A stretch of 64,000 nt of DNA. Origin: Nucisporomicrobium flavum. GTDB taxonomy: Bacteria; Actinomycetota; Actinomycetes; Mycobacteriales; Micromonosporaceae. The DNA is taken from the NCBI RefSeq assembly GCF_016464385.1, contig NZ_JADMLH010000021.1:62001-126000 (forward strand). The letters are read 5' to 3'. The notes under the pieces were generated by a model. The model saw only the letters and a program-made list of their open reading frames with translations, was not told the origin of the DNA and ran no database searches. Made by a program: the position numbers and the translations under genes. Of this stretch, positions 26,639 through 34,685 are shown piece by piece (the first letter of the stretch is position 1; every line of letters starts with the position of its first letter).

Positions 26639-27700
26639 ATGGGCGCACCTACCTGGCCCAACCTGCTGAGCGCCCTGCTGCGGGGCGACGAGTTGACGGC
26701 GCAGGACACGGCCTGGGCCATGGGCGAGATCATGGCGGGCAACGCCACCCCGGTCCAGGTGGCCGGCTTCGCGGTGGCGCTGCGGGCCAAGGGTGAGACC
26801 CCCACCGAGCTGGCCGGCCTGGTCGACGCGATGCTCGCCAGCGCGACCGTCGTCGACCTGCCCGAGGACGTCCGGGCGGACGCCGTCGACGTGGTCGGCA
26901 CCGGCGGCGACCGGGCGCACACGGTGAACATCTCCACGATGGCCGCGATCATCGTGGCCGCCTCGGGCGTCAAGGTCGTCAAGCACGGCAACCGCGCCGC
27001 CTCGTCCGCCTGCGGCACGGCGGACCTGCTGGAGTACTTCGGCATCCCGCTGGACCTCGGGCCGCAGGGGGTGGCGCGGACGGTGTCGGAGGCCGGCATC
27101 GGCTTCTGCTTCGCGGCGCGCTTCCACCCCGGGATGCGGCACGCCGCGGTCACCCGGCGCGAGCTGGGCCACCCGACGTTCTTCAACGTGCTGGGCCCGC
27201 TGACCAACCCGGCTCGTCCGCGCAACGCGGCCGTGGGCTGCTTCGATCAGCGGATGGCCCCGGTGATGGCCGAGGTCTTCGCCCGTAGAGGCGACTCGGC
27301 GCTGGTGATGCGCGGCGAGGACGGCCTGGACGAGTTCACGACTGCCGCGCCCACCCGGGTGTGGATCGTGAGCAACGGCTCGGTCACCGAGTCCGTGGTC
27401 GACGCCACCGCCTTCGGGGTGCCCCGCAGCAACCCGGGCGACCTGCGCGGCGGCGACGCCGCCTTCAACGCGGACGCGGCGCTCAAGATGTTCGCCGGCG
27501 AGCGCGGCCCGGTGCGCGACGCGGTGCTGGTCAACGCCGCGGCGGCGTTGGCGGTCCACGCCGGCTTCCCCGGGACCTTCGAGGACACCATGCGCGCCGG
27601 CCTGGCCCGCGCCGCCGAGACGGTGGACTCGGGCGCGGCGACGGCCCTCCTCGGCCGCTGGGTCGAGGCCGCGAAGGCAGCCAAGTCCACCGAGTCCTGA
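26639..27700 (+). CDS. trpD: Anthranilate phosphoribosyltransferase
   Basis: 353 residues. Catalyses transfer of phosphoribose from PRPP to anthranilate, the second step of tryptophan synthesis. The glycine-rich PRPP loop GTGGDRAHTVNIST begins near residue 87, KHGNRAASS follows near 115, and the metal-site acidic residues lie in the DGLDEFT region. GGAGG lies 5 bases before the ATG. It stands alone, with no other trp gene nearby, as in mycobacteria. Confidence 0.95.
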   Translation: MGAPTWPNLLSALLRGDELTAQDTAWAMGEIMAGNATPVQVAGFAVALRAKGETPTELAGLVDAMLASATVVDLPEDVRADAVDVVGTGGDRAHTVNISTMAAIIVAASGVKVVKHGNRAASSACGTADLLEYFGIPLDLGPQGVARTVSEAGIGFCFAARFHPGMRHAAVTRRELGHPTFFNVLGPLTNPARPRNAAVGCFDQRMAPVMAEVFARRGDSALVMRGEDGLDEFTTAAPTRVWIVSNGSVTESVVDATAFGVPRSNPGDLRGGDAAFNADAALKMFAGERGPVRDAVLVNAAAALAVHAGFPGTFEDTMRAGLARAAETVDSGAATALLGRWVEAAKAAKSTES

Positions 27701-27872
27701 GGCCCGCGGCACCACGGCCCGGAGACCCGCCGCCACCGGGCCGGAACGCCAGTTGTATGACCTTTTGCGGACCCGAGACACGCCGGGGCGCATCCACCCG
27801 TGGCCCGGGACATCGTGACAACGTTTGAATGACATTCGGGTAATTCCACCTTCCGGCGAAGAGGAGCCACCC

Positions 27873-28079
27873 GTGCAGGAACGTGAACTGCGCTGCGTCA
27901 TCTGCGACGCCGAGATGCCGTTCGAGGTGCCGCCGTGCACCGACGGGCACGGCGCCGACTGCCCCGAGCTGGTCTGCACCCGCTGCGACGCCGCCGAGAT
28001 CCTGGCGCCGCTGGAGGTACGCGTCTGGCTGCGCCCGGACAACCACCGCATCGCGCCGCTGCAACGCCGGGCCGCCTGA
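27873..28079 (+). CDS. Small zinc-ribbon-like protein
   Basis: 68 residues from GTG 27873, with GAGGAG 7 bases upstream. Two CxxC pairs (CVIC near residue 8 and CTRC near 39) plus a Cys in PPCTDGHGADC suggest a structural zinc. Family unknown to me. A longer version from TTG 27825 has no ribosome-binding site. It is followed by a terminator shared with ctaF. Confidence 0.65.
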   Translation: MQERELRCVICDAEMPFEVPPCTDGHGADCPELVCTRCDAAEILAPLEVRVWLRPDNHRIAPLQRRAA

Positions 28080-28209
28080 CCCGAGCGCCGCCGCAACGCC
28101 AGGCCGCCCCACCCGAGCGCTGCGTGAGAAGAGCGCGGCGGGCACCCCTGGATGGCTTGTGAGGGTCGCCGGGCCCGCAGCGGCGAGCTGAGCGGGCGGG
28201 AGACAGCAA

Positions 28210-28252
28210 CGACGAAGGCCCGCACCCTCGCGCAGGGTGCGGGCCTTCGTCG
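28210..28252. terminator. Strong bidirectional terminator between the zinc-ribbon gene and ctaF
   Basis: A perfect 19-bp stem (28210-28228 with 28234-28252) around a CGCGC loop; the arms contain GAAGGCCCGCACCCT and its complement. No long T-run, but its strength and its place between convergent genes fit a terminator. Confidence 0.8.
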
Positions 28253-28261
28253 TGCGTTCGG

Positions 28262-28687
28262 TCAGTGCTCGGCGGGGTGCCGGCTGCCCGAGTAGTACTC
28301 GAAGAGCAGGCCGCACGCCGCGAAGATCACCGCGATCAGGCCGGCGCCGATCAGCCACCACTGCCAGAACACCAGGCCCAGCGCCGCGACGGCCGCGGCC
28401 AGCGCCAGGCCGAAGGGCCAGTAGCTGCCCGGGCTGAAGAAGCCGACCTCGCCCGCGGCGTCGGCGATCTCGCCGTCCGGGCGGTCCTCCGGGCGCAGGT
28501 CGATGCGGCGGGCGACGAACCAGAAGAAGCCGCCGCACATCGAGCAGAGCAGGCCCGACAGCAGCAGGGCGACGGTGCCGACCCACTCGACGCGGCCGAC
28601 CTCGCCGTTGGTGTAGCTGGCGTACACGATGGCCGCGCCGAAGAGGAAGGCGGCGACACCCGCGAAGATCTTGTATTCGGTCTTCAC
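28262..28687 (-). CDS. ctaF: Cytochrome c oxidase subunit IV (CtaF)
   Basis: 141 residues with four hydrophobic segments (about 5-25, 36-60, 88-105, 107-130) and the actinobacterial subunit IV motifs RVEWVGTVALLLSGLL and GFFSPGSYWPFGLAL. It lies 9 bases downstream of ctaC, so they are cotranscribed. The catalytic subunit gene ctaD is not between them, unlike in streptomycetes. Confidence 0.93.
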   Translation of the reverse strand: MKTEYKIFAGVAAFLFGAAIVYASYTNGEVGRVEWVGTVALLLSGLLCSMCGGFFWFVARRIDLRPEDRPDGEIADAAGEVGFFSPGSYWPFGLALAAAVAALGLVFWQWWLIGAGLIAVIFAACGLLFEYYSGSRHPAEH

Positions 28688-28696
28688 AGCGTGCTC

Positions 28697-29641
28697 CTAC
28701 TTCCCTGCGGCGACGGTGTTGGGGGTGTCGCCCGACTGGTTCCACGACTGGCCGTGGCGACGGGTGTCGAACGGACGGGTCGTCACGGCGAAGCGCTCGT
28801 CACCGGTGTAGCCGATCGCGGCCATCGCGTCCTGCGTGCTGGCACCGGACTGCTTGGCGGCCAGGAACTGGTCGAACTTCTGCGGGGAGACCACCACGAG
28901 CTCGAACTGCATGAACGCGTGGTACGTGCCGCAGAGCTCGGCGCAGCGGCCTACGTACCGGCCTTCCTTGTCGAGCGTCACCTCGAACACGTTGCGGGTG
29001 TTGCCGGGGAACACGTCCCGCTTGAACAGCATCTCCGGCACCCAGAACGAGTGGATGACGTCCCGGCTGGTCTCCTCGAACCGGATCTTGCGTCCGGTCG
29101 GGAGCACGAGCAGCGGGATGACGTCGGACGAGCCCAGCGTCGAGGCGACCGTCTTCGCGTCCTTGCCGGGCGCGTCACGGTAGTTGAACTGCCAGTTCCA
29201 CTTGAACGCGACGACCTCGACGGTCTGGTCCGGCTTGGCCGAGAGCTTGTCCACATCGGTCTGCACGATCGCGGTGTAGTAGAACAGCACGGCGACGATC
29301 AGCACGGGAGTGACCGTGTACAGGACCTCCATCGGCATGTTGAACCGCGTCTGCACCGGCAGGCTGTCGCCCCGCTTGCGGTAGCGGATCACGCACCAGA
29401 AGATCAGGCCCCACACGAAGATGCCGACGACCAGGGCCGCGATGACCGCGGCGATCCAGAGGTCGTACATGGTGTGGGCCTGCTCGGTGATGCCGTGCCG
29501 CGGCCAGCCGAAGCCACCGAGCTTGTCACCGATGTCGTTCGCGGAACAGCCGGACAGCAGGGCCAGCAGCATGGCACCACCGACACCGAGCCCGGCTAGC
29601 CGTACGACGCGCGGCCGTGCGACCGAACTCCTTGAGACCAC
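28697..29641 (-). CDS. ctaC: Cytochrome c oxidase subunit II (CtaC)
   Basis: 314 residues from GTG 29641, chosen because GGGAGG lies about 9 bases upstream. A lipoprotein-type signal ends in LLALLSGC (lipobox Cys near residue 34), followed by two membrane helices and a cupredoxin domain. CuA ligands are visible: HSFWVPEM, then CAELCGTYHAFM. It receives electrons from QcrC. An in-frame extension to 29698 has no ribosome-binding site. Confidence 0.95.
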   Translation of the reverse strand: MVSRSSVARPRVVRLAGLGVGGAMLLALLSGCSANDIGDKLGGFGWPRHGITEQAHTMYDLWIAAVIAALVVGIFVWGLIFWCVIRYRKRGDSLPVQTRFNMPMEVLYTVTPVLIVAVLFYYTAIVQTDVDKLSAKPDQTVEVVAFKWNWQFNYRDAPGKDAKTVASTLGSSDVIPLLVLPTGRKIRFEETSRDVIHSFWVPEMLFKRDVFPGNTRNVFEVTLDKEGRYVGRCAELCGTYHAFMQFELVVVSPQKFDQFLAAKQSGASTQDAMAAIGYTGDERFAVTTRPFDTRRHGQSWNQSGDTPNTVAAGK

Positions 29642-29716
29642 CTGCTCCTGCCTCCCTAGAGCACCGCCCGGTGCGACGAATCCGGACACCGGCGGCAAGG
29701 TGTCACCGACGGTCGC

Positions 29717-29722
29717 ACACTA
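29717..29722 (-). promoter_or_regulatory. Possible -10 box (TAGTGT) of ctaC-ctaF
   Basis: TAGTGT on the minus strand would give a leader of about 70 bases containing the GGGAGG ribosome-binding site. Divergent from the cysteine desulfurase gene. Confidence 0.35.
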
Positions 29723-29791
29723 CTCGACCAGGCCGTGCCGCCCGGCTACCGGGGGTCGGATCTTCGCCCGGCCGTGCATACCCCTGATCCT

Positions 29792-30961
29792 GTGGACGAT
29801 ACCGTTCCGTGGGTGGAATACACGGCGGAACAAGCCGCTGCCCCCGCGTACCTGGACGCGGCGACCGCCGCACCCCTGCATCCGGTGGCCCGGCAGGCGC
29901 TGACGGCCGCGCTGGAGGACGGCTGGGCCGATCCGGACCGGCTGCACGCCGCGGGCCGGCGGGCGCAACGGCTGAGGGAGGCGGCGACGGCCACCGTCGC
30001 GGACGCCCTGGGGGTACGCGCGGACGAGGTGACCTTCCTGTCCTCGGGTACGGCCGCAGCCCACGCCGCGGTGCTGGGCGGCCTCGCCGGACGCGCGCGA
30101 GCAGGCAGAACGTTCGTCCACTCCGCCATCGAGCACTCCGCAGTGCTGCACGCGGCGGCCCGGCACGGCGACTCCGCCGAGGTCGGTGTGGACCTTCGGG
30201 GACGGCTCGACCTGGACGCCTGGCGCACCGCGGTGAGCGGGCCGGGGGTCGCGCTGGCCGGCCTGATCAGCGCCAGCCACGAGGTGGGAACCGTGCAGCC
30301 GGTCGCGGCGGCGGCCGAGGCGTGCGCGGAGGCGGGGGTGCCGCTGTACGTCGACGCCGCCCAGTCCGTCGGTCACGCTCCGGTGCCACCGGGCTGGTCG
30401 CTGCTCACCGCCAGTGCGAGGAAGTGGGGCGGTCCGCCGGGGGTGGGACTCCTCGTGGTCCGTAAAGGCACGCGCTGGCTGTCCCCGTACCCTGGTGATG
30501 ATCTTCACAGGCCGCGGCCGCAGGGCGCGCTCGATCTGCCGGCCGTCGTCGCGGCCGCGGCGAGCCTGCGGGCCGTCCTGGCCGAGGCGCAGACCGAAGC
30601 GGTACGCCTCTCCGCCCTGGTGGACCGCATCAGGGCGACCGTCGCGGCGACCGTGCCCGACGTGGAGGTCGTCGGCGATCCGGCCGAACGGCTGCCGCAC
30701 CTGGTGACGTTCTCCTGCCTGTACGTGGACGGCGAGGCGCTGCTGCACGCCCTGGACCGGCACGGCTTCGCGGTGTCCTCGGGCTCGTCGTGCACCGCGT
30801 CGACGCTGCGGCCCAGTCACGTGCTGGAGGCGATGGGTGTGCTGAGCCACGGCAACGTCCGGGTGTCGCTGCACCGCGGCACCACGGAGGCCGACGTGGA
30901 CCGTTTCCTCGCGGTGCTGCCCGGCGTGGTGGCCGGCATCCGGAAGGAGGCGGGGATGTGA
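29792..30961 (+). CDS. Cysteine desulfurase / class V aminotransferase
   Basis: 389 residues from GTG 29792 (GTG 29813 is an alternative; both uncertain). It has the PLP-enzyme layout: YLDAATAAPLHP, SSGTAAAHAA, HSAIEHSAV, ASHEVGTVQP, VDAAQSVGH (Asp binding PLP) and SARKWGGPPG, whose Lys forms the PLP aldimine. The desulfurase active-site Cys is in SSGSSCTAST. It releases sulfur from cysteine as a persulfide. The TusA-like gene overlaps its stop, which points to sulfur relay. Divergent from ctaC. Confidence 0.88.
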   Translation: MDDTVPWVEYTAEQAAAPAYLDAATAAPLHPVARQALTAALEDGWADPDRLHAAGRRAQRLREAATATVADALGVRADEVTFLSSGTAAAHAAVLGGLAGRARAGRTFVHSAIEHSAVLHAAARHGDSAEVGVDLRGRLDLDAWRTAVSGPGVALAGLISASHEVGTVQPVAAAAEACAEAGVPLYVDAAQSVGHAPVPPGWSLLTASARKWGGPPGVGLLVVRKGTRWLSPYPGDDLHRPRPQGALDLPAVVAAAASLRAVLAEAQTEAVRLSALVDRIRATVAATVPDVEVVGDPAERLPHLVTFSCLYVDGEALLHALDRHGFAVSSGSSCTASTLRPSHVLEAMGVLSHGNVRVSLHRGTTEADVDRFLAVLPGVVAGIRKEAGM

Positions 30962-31170
30962 TCGAGGTGGACTCGCGGGGCCGGCGCTGCCCGCTGCCGA
31001 TCATCGACCTGGCGCGGCGGATGCCGTCCGTGCCGGTCGGGGAAGTGGTCCGGGTGCTCGCCGACGATCCCGCGGCCGCGAACGACATCCCGGCCTGGTG
31101 CCGGATGAAGGGCCAGGAGTACGTGGGCAGCCCGGCGGAGGGCGCCTACGACGTGCGGCGGCTCAGCTGA
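30958..31170 (+). CDS. TusA-family sulfur carrier protein
   Basis: 70 residues from GTG 30958, which overlaps the TGA of the cysteine desulfurase gene. The defining CPxP motif is present near the N-terminus (RGRRCPLPIIDLARRM), with the Cys as sulfur acceptor, followed by a small alpha/beta fold. It likely takes a persulfide from the desulfurase and passes it on. Its last 8 bases overlap the 3' end of the convergent kinase gene. Confidence 0.88.
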   Translation: MIEVDSRGRRCPLPIIDLARRMPSVPVGEVVRVLADDPAAANDIPAWCRMKGQEYVGSPAEGAYDVRRLS

Positions 31171-31663
31171 GGTAGTCCACGACCGGGCCCACCGGCTCCT
31201 TCGCCAGGTACGTGTCGACGACCAGGCGCGGGCCGAGGTACGGCTCGTACTCCCCCTGCCGCTCCAGCACCCGCACCCAGTCGGGGACGCCGTCGTGTGC
31301 CCGGGCGGCGTACCGGGTCTCGACCCGGCGGCGGTGTTCGGCGTCGTCGCCGCAGACCACCTCGACGACCCGTAGCGGGACGCCGAGGCGGTCAGCGAGA
31401 TCGGTCCAGAGCTGCCGGGCCGCCTTCACCGGGTTCACCGCGTCGATGATCACGCTGTGGCCCATGGCGAGCTGCGTCTCGGCGAGCGCCGCCACCACCC
31501 CGTACGCGGCATAGCCGGGACGGGGCTCGGTGACGTCGTACGCCTGCAGCGTGAAGTCGACGGTGTCCACGGCCAGCACAGCGGCCGGCAGCGCCGCCCC
31601 CACCTGCGCGGCGAGCGTGCTCTTACCCACGCCCGGCAGGCCGGCGAAGACGGCGAGGACCAT
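31163..31663 (-). CDS. P-loop small-molecule kinase (AAA_33/zeta-toxin-like)
   Basis: 166 residues from ATG 31663. Walker A FAGLPGVGKSTLA at the N-terminus, VDTVDFTL, VIIDAVNPV, and a lid region with RRRVETRYAAR. Such proteins phosphorylate small metabolites or sugars; the substrate is unknown. Its ATG lies 2 bases after the stop of the PfkB kinase, so the two are cotranscribed and probably coupled. Convergent, by overlap of the stops, with the TusA-like gene. Confidence 0.8.
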   Translation of the reverse strand: MVLAVFAGLPGVGKSTLAAQVGAALPAAVLAVDTVDFTLQAYDVTEPRPGYAAYGVVAALAETQLAMGHSVIIDAVNPVKAARQLWTDLADRLGVPLRVVEVVCGDDAEHRRRVETRYAARAHDGVPDWVRVLERQGEYEPYLGPRLVVDTYLAKEPVGPVVDYLS

Positions 31664-31665
31664 GG

Positions 31666-32646
31666 TCAGGCGACGGGCAGGTACGGCTGGACGTCGGCGG
31701 CGGCCTGGTCGCCGTACGAGTCGGCGAGGCGCTTGAGGAAGAAGTCCGCCTTGACGTCGTACTCCTGCGGGCCGACGGTCTCCAGGACCAGCGCGGCGAC
31801 CAGCGAGCCCACCTGGGCGGCCCGCTCGAGGCCCAGCCCCCAGCTGATCGCGGCGAAGAACCCGGCCCGGAAGCCGTCGCCGACGCCGGTGGGGTCGTCG
31901 GGCACGACGTCGCGCGCGACCGGCACGTGCACCCGCTCGATGTCGCGGCCCGTGATCTCCACACCGTCCTTGCCCAGCGTGGTGACCCGGATGCGGACGT
32001 GCTCGAGCACCTGGTCGGCGGTGAGGCCGGCCTTGGTCTCCAGCAGGGACCGCTCGTAGTCGTTGGTCAGCAGGTACTCCGCGCCCTGGATCAGCGACAT
32101 GACGTCGCTGCCCTCCATGCGGGCGAGCTGCTGGGACGGGTCGGCGGCGAACGCGTACCCGCGGGTGCGGCACTCCTGCGAGTGGCGGATCATCGCGGCC
32201 GGGTCGTTGGCGCTGACCAGCACGAGGTCGAGGCCGCCGGCGCGCTCCGCGACCGGTTCGAGCTCGATGTTGCGGGCCTCGCTCATCGCGCCCGCGTAGA
32301 ACGAGGCGATCTGGTTGAGGTCGTCGTCGGTGGTGCAGACGAAGCGCGCGGTGTGCGCGACCTCGCTGACGTGCACCGAGTCGCAGTCGACCCCGTGACG
32401 CTCCAGCCAGGATCGGTAGTCGGCGAAGTCCACGCCGACGGCGCCGACCAGGATCGGGCGCAGGCCCAGCTTGCCCATCCCGTACGCGATGTTCGACGCC
32501 ACGCCGCCGCGCCGCACGACCAGGTCGTCGACGAGGAAGGACAGCGAGACCTTGTGCAACTGGTCGGCGATGAGCTGTTCGGCGAACTTGCCGGGGAAGT
32601 GCATCAGGTGGTCGGTGGCGATCGAGCCGGTGACGGCGATCTTCAT
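31666..32646 (-). CDS. PfkB-family carbohydrate kinase, adenosine kinase-like
   Basis: 326 residues. Start MKIAVTGSIATDHLMHFPGKF, then the first PfkB signature RRGGVASNIAYGMGKLG, and the second with the catalytic Asp in DDPTGVGDGFRAGF. The long LID insert and this N-terminus resemble the mycobacterial Rv2202c adenosine kinase group, whose members phosphorylate adenosine. Other nucleoside or sugar substrates are possible. CGAGGG precedes the ATG. Upstream of the P-loop kinase in the same operon. Confidence 0.85.
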   Translation of the reverse strand: MKIAVTGSIATDHLMHFPGKFAEQLIADQLHKVSLSFLVDDLVVRRGGVASNIAYGMGKLGLRPILVGAVGVDFADYRSWLERHGVDCDSVHVSEVAHTARFVCTTDDDLNQIASFYAGAMSEARNIELEPVAERAGGLDLVLVSANDPAAMIRHSQECRTRGYAFAADPSQQLARMEGSDVMSLIQGAEYLLTNDYERSLLETKAGLTADQVLEHVRIRVTTLGKDGVEITGRDIERVHVPVARDVVPDDPTGVGDGFRAGFFAAISWGLGLERAAQVGSLVAALVLETVGPQEYDVKADFFLKRLADSYGDQAAADVQPYLPVA

Positions 32647-32780
32647 GTCGGCCCTCGGGGTCGGGTGCGATTACCCCCGGAGCCTACCGGCCGTTGCCCG
32701 GGACGACACTCCCGCGTCACACGCGTCGCATGCAGCAGCCTTCAGTCGGTTTGTGGGCGGTGGTGGGGTGGTTGGACGGG

Positions 32781-32814
32781 GAGGCCGTCCGTTCCCGGGG
32801 GAACGGACGGCCTC
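32781..32814. terminator. Terminator hairpin downstream of erpA
   Basis: GAGGCCGTCCGTTCCC pairs perfectly with GGGAACGGACGGCCTC, 16 bp around a 2-base centre (effectively a slightly shorter stem with a small loop). It lies 20 bases after the erpA stop on the minus strand. Confidence 0.7.
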
Positions 32815-32835
32815 GATGTGCTGCAGGCGGGCGGC

Positions 32836-33210
32836 TCAGTGGAAGGAGTCGCCGCAGGCGCAGGAGTTCTGCGCGTTGGGGTTGTCGATGGTGAAGCCCT
32901 GGGCGTCGATGCGGTCCGCGAAGTCGATCGTCGCGCCCGCGAGGTACGGCGAGCTCATCCGGTCGACGACGACCTCGACGCCGTCGAAGTCGCTGACGAT
33001 GTCACCGTCGAGCGAGCGCTCGTCGAAGAACAGCTGGTACCGCAGGCCGGAACAGCCACCGGGCTGCACGGCGATGCGCAGGCGCAGGTCGTCGCGGCCT
33101 TCCTGCTCGATCAGGGCCTTGACCTTGGTCGCCGCGACGTCGGTCAAAATGACGCCGGTCGGCGCGGCCGTGGTGGCCTCGGTCGACTCGGTGTGCGCTT
33201 CAGTAGACAC
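32836..33210 (-). CDS. erpA: Iron-sulfur cluster insertion protein (ErpA / A-type carrier)
   Basis: 124 residues from GTG 33210, with GGGAGA 7 bases upstream. A-type carrier domain with the three conserved cysteines: one in QPGGCSGLRY and two in the C-terminal NSCACGDSFH. It passes Fe-S clusters to apoproteins. An acidic, Thr-rich N-terminal extension of about 20 residues precedes the domain, as in other actinobacteria. Its neighbours (respiratory genes, nadA) include several Fe-S proteins. Confidence 0.92.
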   Translation of the reverse strand: MSTEAHTESTEATTAAPTGVILTDVAATKVKALIEQEGRDDLRLRIAVQPGGCSGLRYQLFFDERSLDGDIVSDFDGVEVVVDRMSSPYLAGATIDFADRIDAQGFTIDNPNAQNSCACGDSFH

Positions 33211-33313
33211 GTGCGGTTCTCCCTGCAGGTCCGGTGATGTGCCGTACCGGCCAACGCTAGCTCTCTCAGGCCGTATTCCCAATCCGGGTGGCCGAGATGT
33301 CCGACACCGCGCG

Positions 33314-34426
33314 TCAGCGGCTCCACTGCCGGGCGAGGCGGGCCGCGACCTCGCGCAGGCCGCGGGCCGGCTCGGCGAGTGCCCGTTCCTCCGAGCCGAA
33401 GTGCTCGACCAGGGCGTACGTCTCCGTGACCCCGGCGGCGGCCGCCTCGCGGTAACCCGTCTCGTTGCGCCCCGCGACGACCACGCACGGAAGCCCACGG
33501 TCGCGGGCGCCGTTCGCGATGCCGGCGGCGACCTTGCCGCGCAGCGACTGGTGGTCGAAGGACCCCTCCCCCGTGATCACGAGGCCGGCGCGGTCCAGCT
33601 GCTCCTCCAGGCCGATGAGCCGGGTGACCAGGCCGATGCCCGAGACCACCCGGCCGCCGAGCGCCAGCAGCGCCGCGCCGAGGCCACCGGCCGCGCCCGC
33701 GCCGGGCGTCAGGGCCAGGTTGTCGACCCCGAACGCCTTCTCGAGCACGCCCGAGAAGTGCTCGAGGGCGGCGTCGAGGCGCAGCACGTCCTCCCTGGTG
33801 GCACCCTTCTGCGGGCCGTACACGTTGCTGGCGCCGTGCAGGCCGAGCAGCGGGTTGTCGACGTCCGTGGCGGCGACCAGGCTGACCTGGCGCAGCTGGG
33901 GCGGACCTTCGAGGCGGGCCGCCGCGCCGAGGACCGCGCCGCCGTACGGCAGGGCGTACCCGCTCTCGTCGACCGGTCCGGCGCCGAGCGCGGCCAGCAT
34001 GCCCGCGCCCGCGTCGTTGACGGCGGAACCGCCCAGCCCCACCACGACCTCGGTGGCGCCCGCCTCGACCGCGGCGGCGAGCAGCAGGCCCAGCCCGTAC
34101 GAGGTGGCGACGTTGGGGTTGCGCTCCTCCTCGGTCAGAAGATGCAGGCCGCAGGCCTGCGCGCTCTCCACGTACGCGGTGGAGCCGGCGAGCAGGACCT
34201 CACCGCGCGCCGGACGGCCGAGCGGATCGACGGTGGCGACCGGGATGCGCCGCCCGTCAAGCGCCGCCGCCAGCACCTCCACGAAGCCGGGGCCGCCGTC
34301 GGAGAGCGGGCGCAGCACGCACTCGTCGCCGGGAGCGGTCTCGTGCCAGCCCTCGGCGAGCGCGGCGGCGACCTCGGAGGCGGTCAGCGTCCCGGCGAAC
34401 TTGTCCGGACAGATGAGTACGCGCAC
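33314..34426 (-). CDS. Glycerate kinase (GlxK family)
   Basis: 370 residues from GTG 34426. N-terminal VLICPDKFAGTLTASEVAAA, GGSAVNDAGAGMLAALG and VITGEGSFDHQSLRGKV are the family signatures. It phosphorylates glycerate to 2-phosphoglycerate. The start is supported by TACTTT and 6 bases (leaderless). A long upstream in-frame extension covers the small gene at 34475 and is not real. The mycobacterial homologue also neighbours erpA. Confidence 0.9.
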   Translation of the reverse strand: MRVLICPDKFAGTLTASEVAAALAEGWHETAPGDECVLRPLSDGGPGFVEVLAAALDGRRIPVATVDPLGRPARGEVLLAGSTAYVESAQACGLHLLTEEERNPNVATSYGLGLLLAAAVEAGATEVVVGLGGSAVNDAGAGMLAALGAGPVDESGYALPYGGAVLGAAARLEGPPQLRQVSLVAATDVDNPLLGLHGASNVYGPQKGATREDVLRLDAALEHFSGVLEKAFGVDNLALTPGAGAAGGLGAALLALGGRVVSGIGLVTRLIGLEEQLDRAGLVITGEGSFDHQSLRGKVAAGIANGARDRGLPCVVVAGRNETGYREAAAAGVTETYALVEHFGSEERALAEPARGLREVAARLARQWSR

Positions 34427-34432
34427 GAGGAG

Positions 34433-34438
34433 AAAGTA
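34433..34438 (-). promoter_or_regulatory. Leaderless promoter -10 box (TACTTT) of glycerate kinase
   Basis: Minus strand TACTTT, 6 bases, GTG 34426. The bases between carry no ribosome-binding site (CTCCTC), which fits leaderless translation. Confidence 0.55.
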
Positions 34439-34474
34439 CAGGTTTCGCTCAGGTGCGTCGGGCAACGTTAAGGC

Positions 34475-34624
34475 ATGCCCACCCTCATGCAGCGCGTGCA
34501 GAAGTTCCTCCGCAGCCCTCAGGGGCAGCGGCTCGTCGATCAGGGCCGGCGCCAGCTGGCCAAGCCCGAGAACCAGGCCCGTCTCCGTAAGCTGGCCACC
34601 CGCTTCCAGAACCGCCGCCGCTGA
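34475..34624 (+). CDS. Very small basic protein, 49 residues
   Basis: ATG 34475 to TGA 34624. The product is helical, rich in Arg, Gln and Leu (MPTLMQRVQKFLRS, GRRQLAKPENQARLRKLATR, ending FQNRRR) with about 14 basic residues. It fills the gap between glycerate kinase and nadA and is codon-biased like its neighbours. I believe similar short proteins exist in Micromonosporaceae but cannot check. It may bind nucleic acid or membranes. A second ATG lies at 34487. Confidence 0.6.
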   Translation: MPTLMQRVQKFLRSPQGQRLVDQGRRQLAKPENQARLRKLATRFQNRRR

Positions 34625-34685
34625 GTGGTTCAGAACACCTGATCGACGCTCTTGGCGGGCGCAACGTTGTGGAAACATGGGTGCC

